Positions 41,525 through 50,501 of a stretch of DNA of 64,000 nucleotides are shown one piece after another; within the stretch, counting starts at the first letter, position 1, and every line of letters starts with the position of its first letter. The position numbers and the translations under genes were made by a program. Origin of the DNA: Kribbella sp. CA-293567 (GTDB taxonomy: Bacteria; Actinomycetota; Actinomycetes; Propionibacteriales; Kribbellaceae); the NCBI RefSeq assembly GCF_027627575.1, contig NZ_CP114065.1, positions 124,001-188,000 on the forward strand, given 5' to 3'. The notes beneath the pieces are model-generated. The model was not told the DNA's origin. It ran no database searches and saw nothing but the letters and a program-made list of their open reading frames with translations.

Positions 41525-43189
41525 CTACGGCAGGGCCGGTACCTCCTCATCGGTGGAGTCGTTGACCGACTGATGAAACTCGAACGCCTCCGCGGACTCG
41601 GTGAACTCCAGCAGATCACCGGCAACCTCGGCCAGCAGGTCACGGACCTCCGTCGGCGTCGCATAGAAGAACTCCCTGCGCAGGTTCACCCGATTGACTC
41701 GCCGATCCGCCAGCCTGCGGTGCATCTCGGCCTCGACGCCGACCGCGTCGTTGGAGAAGTGGATCGCGTGGACGTCGAAGTTGAAGGGAACCGAAGCGTC
41801 GGACAATTCACGTACGCGATCCAGCGGTTCGAGGCGTCGCGTCATCCCTACCTTCACCATCCGGCCGCCGAACGCTCCCAAGTTGGAGATGACGTAGACA
41901 TAGCCGGCCCTGATGTTGGCGGCCCGGTAGTCGACGTCCTCGATGGCCTTCTCGATCTCGCCCATCTCAGCGCGCATCCGGTCCGCCGCCTCGAGATCGC
42001 CCTTCGCCTCCAGGGCCGCCAGCGCGTTGAGGTAGTGCGTGCGCTCGCGCTCCAACTTGTCCCGCTGACGTTGAAATTCCTGCTGGGCTTGACGTTCCTC
42101 TCGAAGCCGGGCCCGCTCCTCCCGTTCGTTCTCCTTCTCGCGAGCGACCTTCTCGAGGTAGTCCGCGGTCAGCTCCATCTCCTGGAGACGGAGCGCATGG
42201 TAGTGGCCGCCGATCTGGATGCTCATGCTCTGGCCGAGCTTCTCGATGGTCGCCTTGGCCTTCGTCAGCCGATCGGTCGAGGTCGACAGCTTGTACGGGC
42301 GCATCCCACGAACGAGGTTGTCGGCCTCGTTGTTGTAGGCCCTGAGCAACAACTTGGAGAACTCGCGAACCATCTTCTGGCCCTGCGGCAGTGAGTCGTT
42401 CATGGTCATCTGGGTCGAGCCCGAGACCGCGCCGCCGTCCTTCCGGCTCATCGCCTTGATCTGATCCTGGAGTTTCGCGAGTTCGGCCTTGTAGGCCACG
42501 GAGTGGTCCAACGGATGCGTGTACTCGTAGATGCCAACTTCCTGCAGGATCAGCTGGTCCTCGGTCACGATCACCTGATTCTGCAGGGCTTTCAGCCGGT
42601 CGGCAACCGCCGCCTCCTCTGCGGCGAGTGCGCTCACGACCGCGGTACGCCGTGCCTGCTCTGCCTCCAGTTCGTGCGTGAGCCTGAGCTTCTGGCTCTC
42701 GAGATCGGCGGTCAGCTCAGCTTTCCGCTCCTCGATCTCCACCAGCGAGAGCGCTCCGTGGCGCTCCAACTGGTCCCTCAACCGTTCGTTCTGCGCCGCG
42801 AGGTGTTGTACCTCAACTGCGAGTTTTCTGGCCTTTCCCCGAGCGCCGAACAATCCGATGGAAAGCTCAGCGGAGCCCTTGCCTCGCGGAGCAGCAACTG
42901 GCTCGGGCGGCGCGAACTGAGGCGCCGCAGCCGGTACTTCGGCCTGCGGGGTCGCCGGGGCAGGTGCAGCCGCGACCGGCGCGGCCAGCCCGGTCTGCCG
43001 TGGTAGCCAGAAGGTCCAGTTGGCCGGCGGCGGGCCCCATGCCGGATCGGGGCGCCAGTCCGGTGGCGGTACCCAGCCGGATGGTGGCTGCGGCCAGTTC
43101 GGTGGCGAGTTGTACTGCCAGTTCACGATCCAGTCAGGCGGCTTCGCCATACCTGCGCCGGTCTGCTGTTCGTTGCGGCCATGCTTCAT
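41525..43189 (-). CDS. DUF4041 protein with C-terminal T5orf172 GIY-YIG nuclease domain
   Basis: The 554-aa product starts at the ATG at 43189 with GGAGG 6 bases upstream. Residues 15-100 are Trp/Pro-rich (PPDW, PPSGWVPPPDW repeats), followed by a long coiled coil (about 115-205 and 330-420), the DUF4041 core (about 215-330, MNDSLPQGQKMVREFSKLLL) and a T5orf172 GIY-YIG-like domain (about 428-520, AGYVYVISNLGAFGGRMVKV, GMTRR, VEAEMHRRL, FFYATPTEVRDLL). The family occurs in phages and in chromosomes near mobile or defence genes. The role is unknown; a DNA-nicking activity is inferred from the GIY-YIG fold. Confidence 0.85.
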   Translation of the reverse strand: MKHGRNEQQTGAGMAKPPDWIVNWQYNSPPNWPQPPSGWVPPPDWRPDPAWGPPPANWTFWLPRQTGLAAPVAAAPAPATPQAEVPAAAPQFAPPEPVAAPRGKGSAELSIGLFGARGKARKLAVEVQHLAAQNERLRDQLERHGALSLVEIEERKAELTADLESQKLRLTHELEAEQARRTAVVSALAAEEAAVADRLKALQNQVIVTEDQLILQEVGIYEYTHPLDHSVAYKAELAKLQDQIKAMSRKDGGAVSGSTQMTMNDSLPQGQKMVREFSKLLLRAYNNEADNLVRGMRPYKLSTSTDRLTKAKATIEKLGQSMSIQIGGHYHALRLQEMELTADYLEKVAREKENEREERARLREERQAQQEFQRQRDKLERERTHYLNALAALEAKGDLEAADRMRAEMGEIEKAIEDVDYRAANIRAGYVYVISNLGAFGGRMVKVGMTRRLEPLDRVRELSDASVPFNFDVHAIHFSNDAVGVEAEMHRRLADRRVNRVNLRREFFYATPTEVRDLLAEVAGDLLEFTESAEAFEFHQSVNDSTDEEVPALP

Positions 43190-43293
43190 GGCGTCCCTCC
43201 CCAGATGCCGTCTACTACGACATCCCCCGCGGGGAACGTAACACTCTGCGTAACCGGCGAACAGACCTCGTTGCGGGCGACCTCGGCAGGCGC

Positions 43294-44568
43294 CTACCTG
43301 GTCAGGAGGGCTGTTGCGGCGGTGAGGAGTTGGGTGGTGGTTGGTTGGTCGAAGTAGGTGATGAGGGCTTCGTAAGTGCCGCGGTGGGCGGCGTCGGGAT
43401 CTACTACGTAGCCGAAATAGCCATCGGTGTAGCCGATCACTCGGGTGATGGGGTGCGGGCTTTCGGTTTGGAGTTGGCGGCCGTGAGTGGCGAAGAGTTC
43501 TACCGGGAGGTGGACCCAGGTGACGTCGCCTAGTCTTGCGACGCTGATGGGGAGGTCGAGGGCTGCTGGGAGCCGGGCGGCTGCCATCAGGGATTGGCCG
43601 CGGGCGCCGTCCAGGCGGGTTTGGGCTATTCGGTGGGCGGGGTCGTCGAGGCTGCCGTGGAGGCCGGCTTCGGCGGTGTTGATGACGGCTGCCAGCTCTG
43701 CGGGGGTAGGGAGGTCGCGGACCTTCAGGCTGACAGTTGCGCGGTGGATGGTCGGGGCGACGGACGGTAGGTCGAGGCCTGGGGCGGTGAGGGCTTCGGC
43801 TACTCGGGCGGCCAGGAGGCTACCTAGGCGCTCGACCTCGGGTGCGCCTCGGCCTTGGCGGGTGAAGCGAGGGCTGACGTCGCCTGCGGCTCCTTGGAGA
43901 TAGCCGACGACCGGTTCGGACCTCGTGCCGGCCGCAGCGAGGTGGGCGAGCGCCGTACGGGTGGCTCCGGGCCAGTCGGCGGAGTAGAGCAGGTTCTCCG
44001 GCCCGTACGTCGTGGGGTGGCAGGCAAAGTCGAGCAGGACCGCGCGGAGGGTGTCGTCGATGGCGGAGCGCAACGCCAGTACTCCCGCGGTGTTGTCGTG
44101 TGGGCCGTCGCGGTGGTGGCGGTTGGTACCGACGCCGATCACCTCGATCGATCGCCAGGACGCGCGCACCGGGTGGCGGTCCAGAGGGGTCGCGGCGACG
44201 GCGGCGATGAGCGGCTCGTACAGCGAGGGCTCTCGCAACGAGGGGATGACGGGATGGATCTGGCCGGTCCAGCCCGACGGCGCCGAATGGGTGTGGGAGG
44301 CGCAGACGAGCACGCATTCCGGCGGAATGCCGGCTGCGGCTCCGGCTGCGGCAGCCAGTTCGGCGGTCAGCGCCGTACCGGCCGCGATGGCGTCAAGGCT
44401 CAGCCAGAGCACTCCCGGCGAGCCTTCGGTGCTGAGCCAGATCAGGGTCGCGCGCAGCGGGTCGGCGGTCCCGGTTGCCAGGCCTTCGCGGGCCGAGTAG
44501 CCGTCGAGACGATGACCTGGCGGAGGTGTCACGTCCAGCGAGGCAGCCGCCAGCAGTAGCTCACTCAT
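43294..44568 (-). CDS. Neutral/alkaline ceramidase-like hydrolase
   Basis: The 424-aa product starts at the ATG at 44568, preceded by GGAG 7 bases away. It matches the N-terminal domain of the neutral ceramidase family: SLDVTPPPGHRLDGYSAREG, WLSLDAIAAGTALT, CASHTHSAPSG and VGYLQGAAGDVSPRF are characteristic. It is shorter than full ceramidases (about 650 aa), lacking the C-terminal Ig-like domain, and has no signal peptide. Such shortened members in actinobacteria often lie with sugar or glycoside genes; the true substrate may not be ceramide. It follows the BadF-type kinase gene on the same strand by 175 bp. Confidence 0.8.
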   Translation of the reverse strand: MSELLLAAASLDVTPPPGHRLDGYSAREGLATGTADPLRATLIWLSTEGSPGVLWLSLDAIAAGTALTAELAAAAGAAAGIPPECVLVCASHTHSAPSGWTGQIHPVIPSLREPSLYEPLIAAVAATPLDRHPVRASWRSIEVIGVGTNRHHRDGPHDNTAGVLALRSAIDDTLRAVLLDFACHPTTYGPENLLYSADWPGATRTALAHLAAAGTRSEPVVGYLQGAAGDVSPRFTRQGRGAPEVERLGSLLAARVAEALTAPGLDLPSVAPTIHRATVSLKVRDLPTPAELAAVINTAEAGLHGSLDDPAHRIAQTRLDGARGQSLMAAARLPAALDLPISVARLGDVTWVHLPVELFATHGRQLQTESPHPITRVIGYTDGYFGYVVDPDAAHRGTYEALITYFDQPTTTQLLTAATALLTR

Positions 44569-44743
44569 CTCGATGCTCCAGCAATCGGCCGGGCGGAGAA
44601 CCCGGAGAAGTTCCTGTCCCAACACTGCGTCACAACGATGCTTACCAAACCTCCGGTGCCGGAGTACGCCACGCCAGCGCGGCGGGCGAGAAGATCGGGT
44701 TGCCGGGGTCGGTCGGGCAAGGCACCACTTGGATGGCTGCTGG

Positions 44744-45652
44744 TCACCGATCGGCGCCGCGGTGGATGACGAGCAGATCGGCGTACGGGCCGGGGGGTTC
44801 GGTGGCCAGGCGTTCGGCGCCGTCAAGGCAGTTTCCGGCCGCCTCCGTGAGGTTGGCGCGTCGAGGCAGGGCCGCCTGCAGCGGCTCGGTGAGTTGCTCG
44901 CCGGCGCCCGCGAACAGGCCGCCCACGCAAGCGACCGGGACCTGCCCGTCGCCGGTCAGCCGCTCGACGGCGGTGGTGATCGTCTCCGCGATGTCGGCTA
45001 CGGCAGCAGAGAAGATGCTTTGAGCAACTAGATCGCCGTCGGCGGCAGCTCGCAGTACTGCGGGTGCGAAGCGGGCGACGTCGTCCACCACGGTCGGGGA
45101 CGAGTACAAGTTGATCGGATCGAGAGCGGTGTCGGCGAGGGAGGTCGACGGGCCGCGGCCGTCCCGGGCGCGCTGTACGGCGACGTACCCGGCGCGGCCG
45201 ATCGCGAAGGCGCTGCCGGCATCACCGAAGAGGTAGCCGTGCCCGTCGAGCTTGTGCCAGGAACCGTCCCGATCGACCGCCAGGCAGACCAATCCGGTGC
45301 CTGCGGCAACCACTACGCCGTACCCGTCGGGGAGCGCTCCCGCATGCGCGGTCACCATGTCCTGGGTGAGCCGGACCTCGGCGGCCTGGAGGATCTCGGC
45401 GATTCCCGCGGCCAGCGTTCGTGCGGTCGGCGGGTGCTGAGGGAAGCCGGTGAGGCCGAGCGCGGCAACGTCGACCGGCCCGCCGGTACCTGCGGAGAGG
45501 CCGGCCCTCTCCGCAGTCAGGCGTACGGCGTCCAAGGTCGCCTGCGGGCTGTTGCTGCCGTGGGTGTGGCCCGGGCCTTGCACGACCGCTCCCGAGGCAA
45601 CCACTCGCAGACGCAGGGCTGATTGGCCGCCGTCGAAGGCCAGGTGGGTCAT
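44744..45652 (-). CDS. BadF/BadG/BcrA-type ATPase, N-acetylglucosamine kinase-like
   Basis: The 302-aa product has the ASKHA fold: phosphate-1 motif LAFDGGQSALRLRV at the N-terminus, VVAAGTGLVCLAVDRDG as phosphate-2, LDGHGYLFGDAGSAFAIGR, and CVGGLFAGAGEQL near the end. These features fit the eukaryotic-type GlcNAc kinase family that phosphorylates amino sugars. It lies on the same strand between the aldehyde dehydrogenase gene and the ceramidase-like gene and could act on a sugar released by the latter. A GTG twelve bases upstream is a possible alternative start. Confidence 0.82.
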   Translation of the reverse strand: MTHLAFDGGQSALRLRVVASGAVVQGPGHTHGSNSPQATLDAVRLTAERAGLSAGTGGPVDVAALGLTGFPQHPPTARTLAAGIAEILQAAEVRLTQDMVTAHAGALPDGYGVVVAAGTGLVCLAVDRDGSWHKLDGHGYLFGDAGSAFAIGRAGYVAVQRARDGRGPSTSLADTALDPINLYSSPTVVDDVARFAPAVLRAAADGDLVAQSIFSAAVADIAETITTAVERLTGDGQVPVACVGGLFAGAGEQLTEPLQAALPRRANLTEAAGNCLDGAERLATEPPGPYADLLVIHRGADR

Positions 45653-45772
45653 CGGGTTGGACACCTCTGCCTTCCGCGGACCGGTGATGGACCTACTGTG
45701 GACGCTCGGCCGCGCTGAGGTAAAGCGAACCGGGCAGACCACTCGCGGATTCCATCGCGGGGACCCCGCCGA

Positions 45773-47197
45773 TCAGACCTCGATGTTCGACATCACGTGC
45801 TTGATCCGGGTGTAGTCCTCCAGGCCGTACATCGAGAGGTCCTTGCCGTGACCGGAGTTCTTGAACCCGCCGTGCGGCATCTCGGCGACGATCGGGATGT
45901 GGGTGTTGATCCAGACGCAGCCGAAGTCGAGGCGGCGGGCCATCCGCATCGCGCGGCCGTGGTCGCGGGTGAAGACCGAGGAGGCGAGGCCGTACTCGAC
46001 GCCGTTGGCCCAGCGAAGGGCCTCGTCCTCGTCGGAGAAGCGCTGCACGGTGATGACCGGGCCGAAGATCTCCTGCTGGATCGCCTCGTCGTCCTGGCGC
46101 AGGCCCGAGACGACGGTCGGTTCGTAGAAGTAGCCCCGGTCGCCGACGGCATGGCCACCGGTCTGCAGCGACGCGTGGTCGGGCAGCCGGTCGACGAAGC
46201 CGCTGACCCGGTGCAGTTGGCCGGCGTTGTTCAGGGCGCCGTACGCGACGTCGTCCTCGGGGCGTCCGGTCCTGGTGGCCCGCGCCTGCTCGGTGAGGGC
46301 CGCGACGAAGTCGTCGTGGATGCGGGGCCCGGCGAGAACGCGGGTGGCCGCGGTGCAGTCCTGGCCGGCGTTGAAGTAGCCCGCCTCGGCGATCGCCTCC
46401 GCGGCGGCTTCCAGGTCGGCGTCGTCGAAGACGACCACCGGAGCCTTCCCGCCCAGCTCCAGGTGGGTGCGCTTCAGCTGACGAGCAGCAGCGCTCGCCA
46501 CCTCCATCCCCGCGCGCACCGAACCGGTGATCGCGACCAACTGCGGAATCTCGTGGTCCACCAGCGCGCGACCGGTGTCGCGATCCCCACACACGACGTT
46601 GAACACCCCCGGCGGCAGGAACTCGTTGCACAGCTCGGCCAGCAGCACCGTCGAGGCAGGCGTGGTGTCGCTCGGCTTCAGCACGATCGTGTTGCCGGCG
46701 GCCAGCGCGGGCGCGATCTTCCAGATCGCCATCATCAGCGGGTAGTTCCACGGCGTCACCTGACCGACGACACCGATCGGCTCGCGGCGGACCCACGACG
46801 TGTGGCCGGGCATGTACTCCCCGGCCGACCGACCCTCCAGCACCCGCGCCGCGCCGGCGAAGAACCGCAACTGGTCCACACAGGGAGGCAGCTCCTCGGA
46901 CGCGGTCAGCGCGAGCGGCTTGCCGGTGTTCTCGCTCTCCACCCGGGTGAACTCGTCCGCCCGCGTCTCCAGCGCGTCCGCGATCTTCAGCAGCATCCGC
47001 TGCCGCTCGGCCGGGGTGGTGTCGCGCCAACTCTCGAAGGCGCGAGCCGCCGCCTTCATCGCCTGGTCGACGTCCTCGGCCCCGGACTTCGGCGCCTGCG
47101 CGTAGACCTCACCGGTGGACGGATCGATCAGGTCGTACGTCGCACCGCCGAGCGCGCCGGCCGGCTTGCCATCCACAAGGTTCGTGAGCGTCTGCAT
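45773..47197 (-). CDS. Aldehyde dehydrogenase (gamma-aminobutyraldehyde dehydrogenase type)
   Basis: The 474-aa enzyme is a full-length class ALDH: Asn151 in TPWNYPL, Lys174 in LKPSD, Glu247 in LELGGKAP and catalytic Cys281 in NAGQDCTAA. The closing HGGFKNSGHGKDLS motif resembles 4-aminobutyraldehyde dehydrogenases (PatD/PuuC). It would oxidise 4-aminobutanal from putrescine to GABA with NAD+. A 16-bp motif at 47246-47261 just upstream matches the AsnC-site repeats in front of the Pot-type transporter operon, which supports a polyamine role. Confidence 0.87.
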   Translation of the reverse strand: MQTLTNLVDGKPAGALGGATYDLIDPSTGEVYAQAPKSGAEDVDQAMKAAARAFESWRDTTPAERQRMLLKIADALETRADEFTRVESENTGKPLALTASEELPPCVDQLRFFAGAARVLEGRSAGEYMPGHTSWVRREPIGVVGQVTPWNYPLMMAIWKIAPALAAGNTIVLKPSDTTPASTVLLAELCNEFLPPGVFNVVCGDRDTGRALVDHEIPQLVAITGSVRAGMEVASAAARQLKRTHLELGGKAPVVVFDDADLEAAAEAIAEAGYFNAGQDCTAATRVLAGPRIHDDFVAALTEQARATRTGRPEDDVAYGALNNAGQLHRVSGFVDRLPDHASLQTGGHAVGDRGYFYEPTVVSGLRQDDEAIQQEIFGPVITVQRFSDEDEALRWANGVEYGLASSVFTRDHGRAMRMARRLDFGCVWINTHIPIVAEMPHGGFKNSGHGKDLSMYGLEDYTRIKHVMSNIEV

Positions 47198-47245
47198 GCC
47201 GGGGAGCCTAACCGCATCGACAACGGATTCGGTAGGCCTTCCGCC

Positions 47246-47261
47246 GATCCGGCAACTGATT
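47246..47261. promoter_or_regulatory. AsnC-type site in front of the aldehyde dehydrogenase gene
   Basis: GATCCGGCAACTGATT matches GATTCCGCAACTGATT (56043-56058) at 14 of 16 bases. It lies 49 bp before the aldehyde dehydrogenase ATG at 47197 and at the end of the amidohydrolase gene. A related CAACGGATTCGG lies at 47221-47232. Confidence 0.5.
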
Positions 47262-48943
47262 CACGTGCCATAGACACATTCGCCTTCGACAAAGGTTGCT
47301 ACGACCCGCGCTGAACCGATCTCCTCCATCGGCCCGGCGAACGGATCGCGATCGAGCACGGCCAGATCGGCCAGCAGGCCCGGCGCGATGCGGCCGGTCT
47401 CGTCCGCATGGTTCACCCACGCACTCCCCGCCGTGTACGCCGCGAGCGCCGTCGCCAGGTCGAGCGCCTGCTCCGGCAGGAACGCCTCGTACTCTCCGTC
47501 ACCCGTATGCCGATTCACAGCGACCTGTACCGCGGCCAGCGGGTCCGGGCTCGACACCGGCCAGTCGGAGCCGGCCGCGAGCCGCGCACCCGACCGCGCG
47601 AGAGCGCCGAACGGGTACTGCCAACGGGTTCGCTCAGGACCGAGGAACGGGATGGTCAGCTCGTCCATCTGCGGCTCGTGCACCGCCCACAGCGCTTGCA
47701 GGTTGGCGGCCACACCGAGCGCCGCGAACCGGCCGAGGTCCTCGGGATGGACGACTTGGAGATGGGCGATGTGGTGGCGTAGATCGCTGTCACCGTTCGC
47801 GGATCGGGCCGCCTCGAAGGCGTCCAGCGCCTCGCGGACAGCACGGTCACCGATGGCGTGGACGTGCACCTGGAAGCCGGCGGCGTCGAGGGCGGTGACG
47901 TGGTCGCGGAGAGCGAGCGGATCGACGAAGGACAGGCCCACGTTGGCACTGCCACTGCCACTGCCACAGCCGCAACCGGCTCCTGGCCGGGGCGCTGCGG
48001 TGGGGTCAGAGCTCGTCCAGTACGGGTCGAGCAGTCCGGCGGTGAAGTTCTCGACGACACCGTCCTGCATGATCTTGACGCTGCCGGCTCTGAGGCGTGG
48101 GAAGCGAAGTGCGTCCCGGCGCTCGATCAGCTCGGGAATCTGCTCGGCGCCCCGGTCCCGTCGCCACCAGAGCGCACCGTTGACGCGGGCGGTGAGGCGG
48201 CCCGCGCGAGCCAGTTCGACGTACGCCGGGGTGGAGTCGGAGAGGTTCGCGTAGTCGCCGAGGATCGCGTCCTGCCAGCCGGTGACGCCCATCGAGTGGA
48301 GGTAGGCCTGGGCTTCGACCAGCGCCGCGACCTGCTCCTCATGAGTGGTCGGCGGGACGAGCCGGCCGACGAGATCCATGGCGCCTTCGTGCAGGGTGCC
48401 GGTGGGATTGCCGTCGTGGTCGCGCTCGATGCGACCGTCGGCCGGGTCCGGCGTACGGGCGTCGAGACCGGCCAAGGCGAGCGCGCGGGAGTTCGCCCAG
48501 GCGCCGTGGTGGTCGGCGTTGACGAGGAAGGCCGGCCGGTCGCCGGTGACGAGATCGAGGTCCGCGGCGGTCGGGGTGCCGCCGGGGTAGTCGGGCTGAT
48601 GCCAGCCACCGCCCAGAATCCACTCGACGTCAGGGTGAGCCTCGACGTACGCCGCGATGGTGGCGAGCGTCGCTTCGCGGCCAGAGACCGGAGAGAGGTC
48701 GCAGCGGGCTCGCTCCAGACCGCCCTGGACGGGGTGGACATGGGCGTCGACGAAGCCCGGGAGCAACAGACCGCCCCGGAGATCGATCACTTCGGTCGCG
48801 GGACCGCGAAGGTCGGCGAAGAGCCGGCCGTCACCAGCGGGGCCGGCGGCGGTGATCCGGCCGCCCTGGACCGCCACGGACCAGTCGGGGTGCTGCGTCC
48901 GGCCGTCGAAGACCGTGCCGTTGGTGAAGAGAGTGGTGATCAC
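47261..48943 (-). CDS. Amidohydrolase (YtcJ/AepA type, metal-dependent)
   Basis: The 560-aa product (GTG at 48943, AAGGAG about 9 bases upstream) has the YtcJ layout: LLLPGFVDAHVHPVQGG with the metal-binding H-x-H, ILGGGWHQPDYPGG, FLVNADHHGAWANSRAL, the carboxylated-lysine-type region SVKIMQDGVVENFTAG, HAIGDRAVREALDAF and AAGSDWPVSSPDPLAAVQ. Members hydrolyse N-acyl or amide compounds, so it may release an amine for the neighbouring oxidation genes. It faces the aminotransferase gene divergently; the short gap holds a GATTCCG word. Confidence 0.85.
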   Translation of the reverse strand: MITTLFTNGTVFDGRTQHPDWSVAVQGGRITAAGPAGDGRLFADLRGPATEVIDLRGGLLLPGFVDAHVHPVQGGLERARCDLSPVSGREATLATIAAYVEAHPDVEWILGGGWHQPDYPGGTPTAADLDLVTGDRPAFLVNADHHGAWANSRALALAGLDARTPDPADGRIERDHDGNPTGTLHEGAMDLVGRLVPPTTHEEQVAALVEAQAYLHSMGVTGWQDAILGDYANLSDSTPAYVELARAGRLTARVNGALWWRRDRGAEQIPELIERRDALRFPRLRAGSVKIMQDGVVENFTAGLLDPYWTSSDPTAAPRPGAGCGCGSGSGSANVGLSFVDPLALRDHVTALDAAGFQVHVHAIGDRAVREALDAFEAARSANGDSDLRHHIAHLQVVHPEDLGRFAALGVAANLQALWAVHEPQMDELTIPFLGPERTRWQYPFGALARSGARLAAGSDWPVSSPDPLAAVQVAVNRHTGDGEYEAFLPEQALDLATALAAYTAGSAWVNHADETGRIAPGLLADLAVLDRDPFAGPMEEIGSARVVATFVEGECVYGT

Positions 48944-49100
48944 CTGAGAGCGCTCCTTGAGGTACGGAATCCGAAGGTGTAAAGCCTGTCAACGGATGAG
49001 ATCAGCAGGATATTGGCAGACCACAAACGTAATCACTTGCCAGCCCTCAACCCGGACAGGCAGGATGGCGGGCACCGGTCAGTTCGAGATGAGGAATACG

Positions 49101-50492
49101 ATGATGCCGTCCGACGCCCTTGACGACGCCGACTTCGCCCGTCTGCAGCAGTCTTCGCGCGACCACCTCTGGATGCATTTCACCAGGATGGGCAGCTACC
49201 AGACGTCCGAGGTCCCGATCATCGTCCGCGGCGACGGGGCCTACATCTACGACGCCCGCGGCAAGCGCTACCTGGACGGCCTGGCCGGGCTGTTCGTCAG
49301 CCAACTGGGCCACGGCCGCACCGAGCTCGCCGAGGCGGCGGCCAAGCAGGCTTCGGAGCTCGCCTTCATGCCGCTGTGGTCCTACGCGCACCCGAAGGCG
49401 ATCGAACTGGCGGAACGACTGGCCGGCTACGCGCCGGGCGACCTGAACCGGATCTTCTTCACCAGCGGTGGCGGCGAGGCGGTCGAGACCGCCTGGAAGC
49501 TGGCGAAGAACTACTTCCGGCTGACCGGCAAGCCGATGAAGCACAAGGTGATCAGCCGCGCGATCGCCTACCACGGCACCACCCACGGCGCGCTCTCGAT
49601 CACCGGCCTGCCGGAGCTCAAGCAGCAGTTCGAGCCGCTGGTGCCGAGCACCTTCCGGGTGCCGAACACGAACCTCTACCGCGCCCCGATCCACGCCGAC
49701 GACTCGATCGCGTTCGGTCGCTGGGCCGCCGACCAGATCGCCGTCGCGATCGAGAACGAGGGCCCCGACACCGTCGCCGCCGTCTTCCTGGAGCCGGTGC
49801 AGAACGCGGGCGGCTGCTTCCCGCCGCCGCCCGGCTACTTCGAGCGGGTCCGTGAGATCTGCGACCAGTACGACGTCCTGCTGGTCAGCGACGAGGTGAT
49901 CTGCGCCTTCGGCCGGCTCGGCCACATGTTCGGCGCCGAGCGGTACGGCTACCAGCCGGACATGATCACCTGCGCGAAGGGCCTCACCTCGGGCTACTCG
50001 CCGCTGGGCGCGATGATCGCCTCGGACCGGCTGATGGAGCCGTTCCTGCGGGAGAACGCGTCGTTCGCGCACGGCTACACCTTCGGCGGCCATCCGGTCT
50101 CCGCGGCCGTCGCGCTCACCAACCTCGACATCTTCGAGCGGGAGAACATCAACGAGCACGTCCGGGACACCGAGGGGGAGTTCCGCGCGACGCTCGAGAA
50201 GCTGCTCGACCTGCCGCTGGTCGGCGACGTCCGGGGTGACGGGTACTTCTACGGGATCGAACTGGTCAAGGACAAGGCGACCAAGGAGACCTTCGACAAC
50301 GAGGAGTCCGAGCGGCTGCTGCGCGGCTTCCTCTCCAAGGCGCTGCTCGACGCCGGTCTGTACTGCCGCGCCGACGACCGCGGCGATCCCGTCATCCAGC
50401 TGTCGCCGCCGCTGATCTGCGACCAGACCCACTTCGACGAGATGGAGCAGATCCTCCGCGCGGTGCTCACCGAGGCGGAGTCCAAGCTCTGA
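49101..50492 (+). CDS. Class III aminotransferase (putrescine/omega-amino acid:pyruvate type)
   Basis: The 463-aa PLP enzyme (ATG at 49101, GAGGA 5 bases before) has the class III signatures: FTSGGGEAVETAWKLAKNY, YHGTTHGALSITG, LLVSDEVICAFGRLG with Asp264, and PLP-binding Lys293 in TCAKGLTSGYSPLGA. It resembles SpuC-type putrescine-pyruvate and beta-alanine/omega-amino transaminases. With the aldehyde dehydrogenase nearby it would convert putrescine to 4-aminobutanal and then GABA; alternatively it is the GABA transaminase itself. It converges on the FAD oxidase gene with only 9 bp between stops. Confidence 0.9.
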   Translation: MMPSDALDDADFARLQQSSRDHLWMHFTRMGSYQTSEVPIIVRGDGAYIYDARGKRYLDGLAGLFVSQLGHGRTELAEAAAKQASELAFMPLWSYAHPKAIELAERLAGYAPGDLNRIFFTSGGGEAVETAWKLAKNYFRLTGKPMKHKVISRAIAYHGTTHGALSITGLPELKQQFEPLVPSTFRVPNTNLYRAPIHADDSIAFGRWAADQIAVAIENEGPDTVAAVFLEPVQNAGGCFPPPPGYFERVREICDQYDVLLVSDEVICAFGRLGHMFGAERYGYQPDMITCAKGLTSGYSPLGAMIASDRLMEPFLRENASFAHGYTFGGHPVSAAVALTNLDIFERENINEHVRDTEGEFRATLEKLLDLPLVGDVRGDGYFYGIELVKDKATKETFDNEESERLLRGFLSKALLDAGLYCRADDRGDPVIQLSPPLICDQTHFDEMEQILRAVLTEAESKL

Positions 50493-50501
50493 CACGTTGC
50501 A

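Noticed and set aside
48957..49100. Earlier starts for the class III aminotransferase
   Set aside because: The first codons upstream lack family similarity; the ATG at 49101 has a GAGGA site and gives the usual N-terminus.
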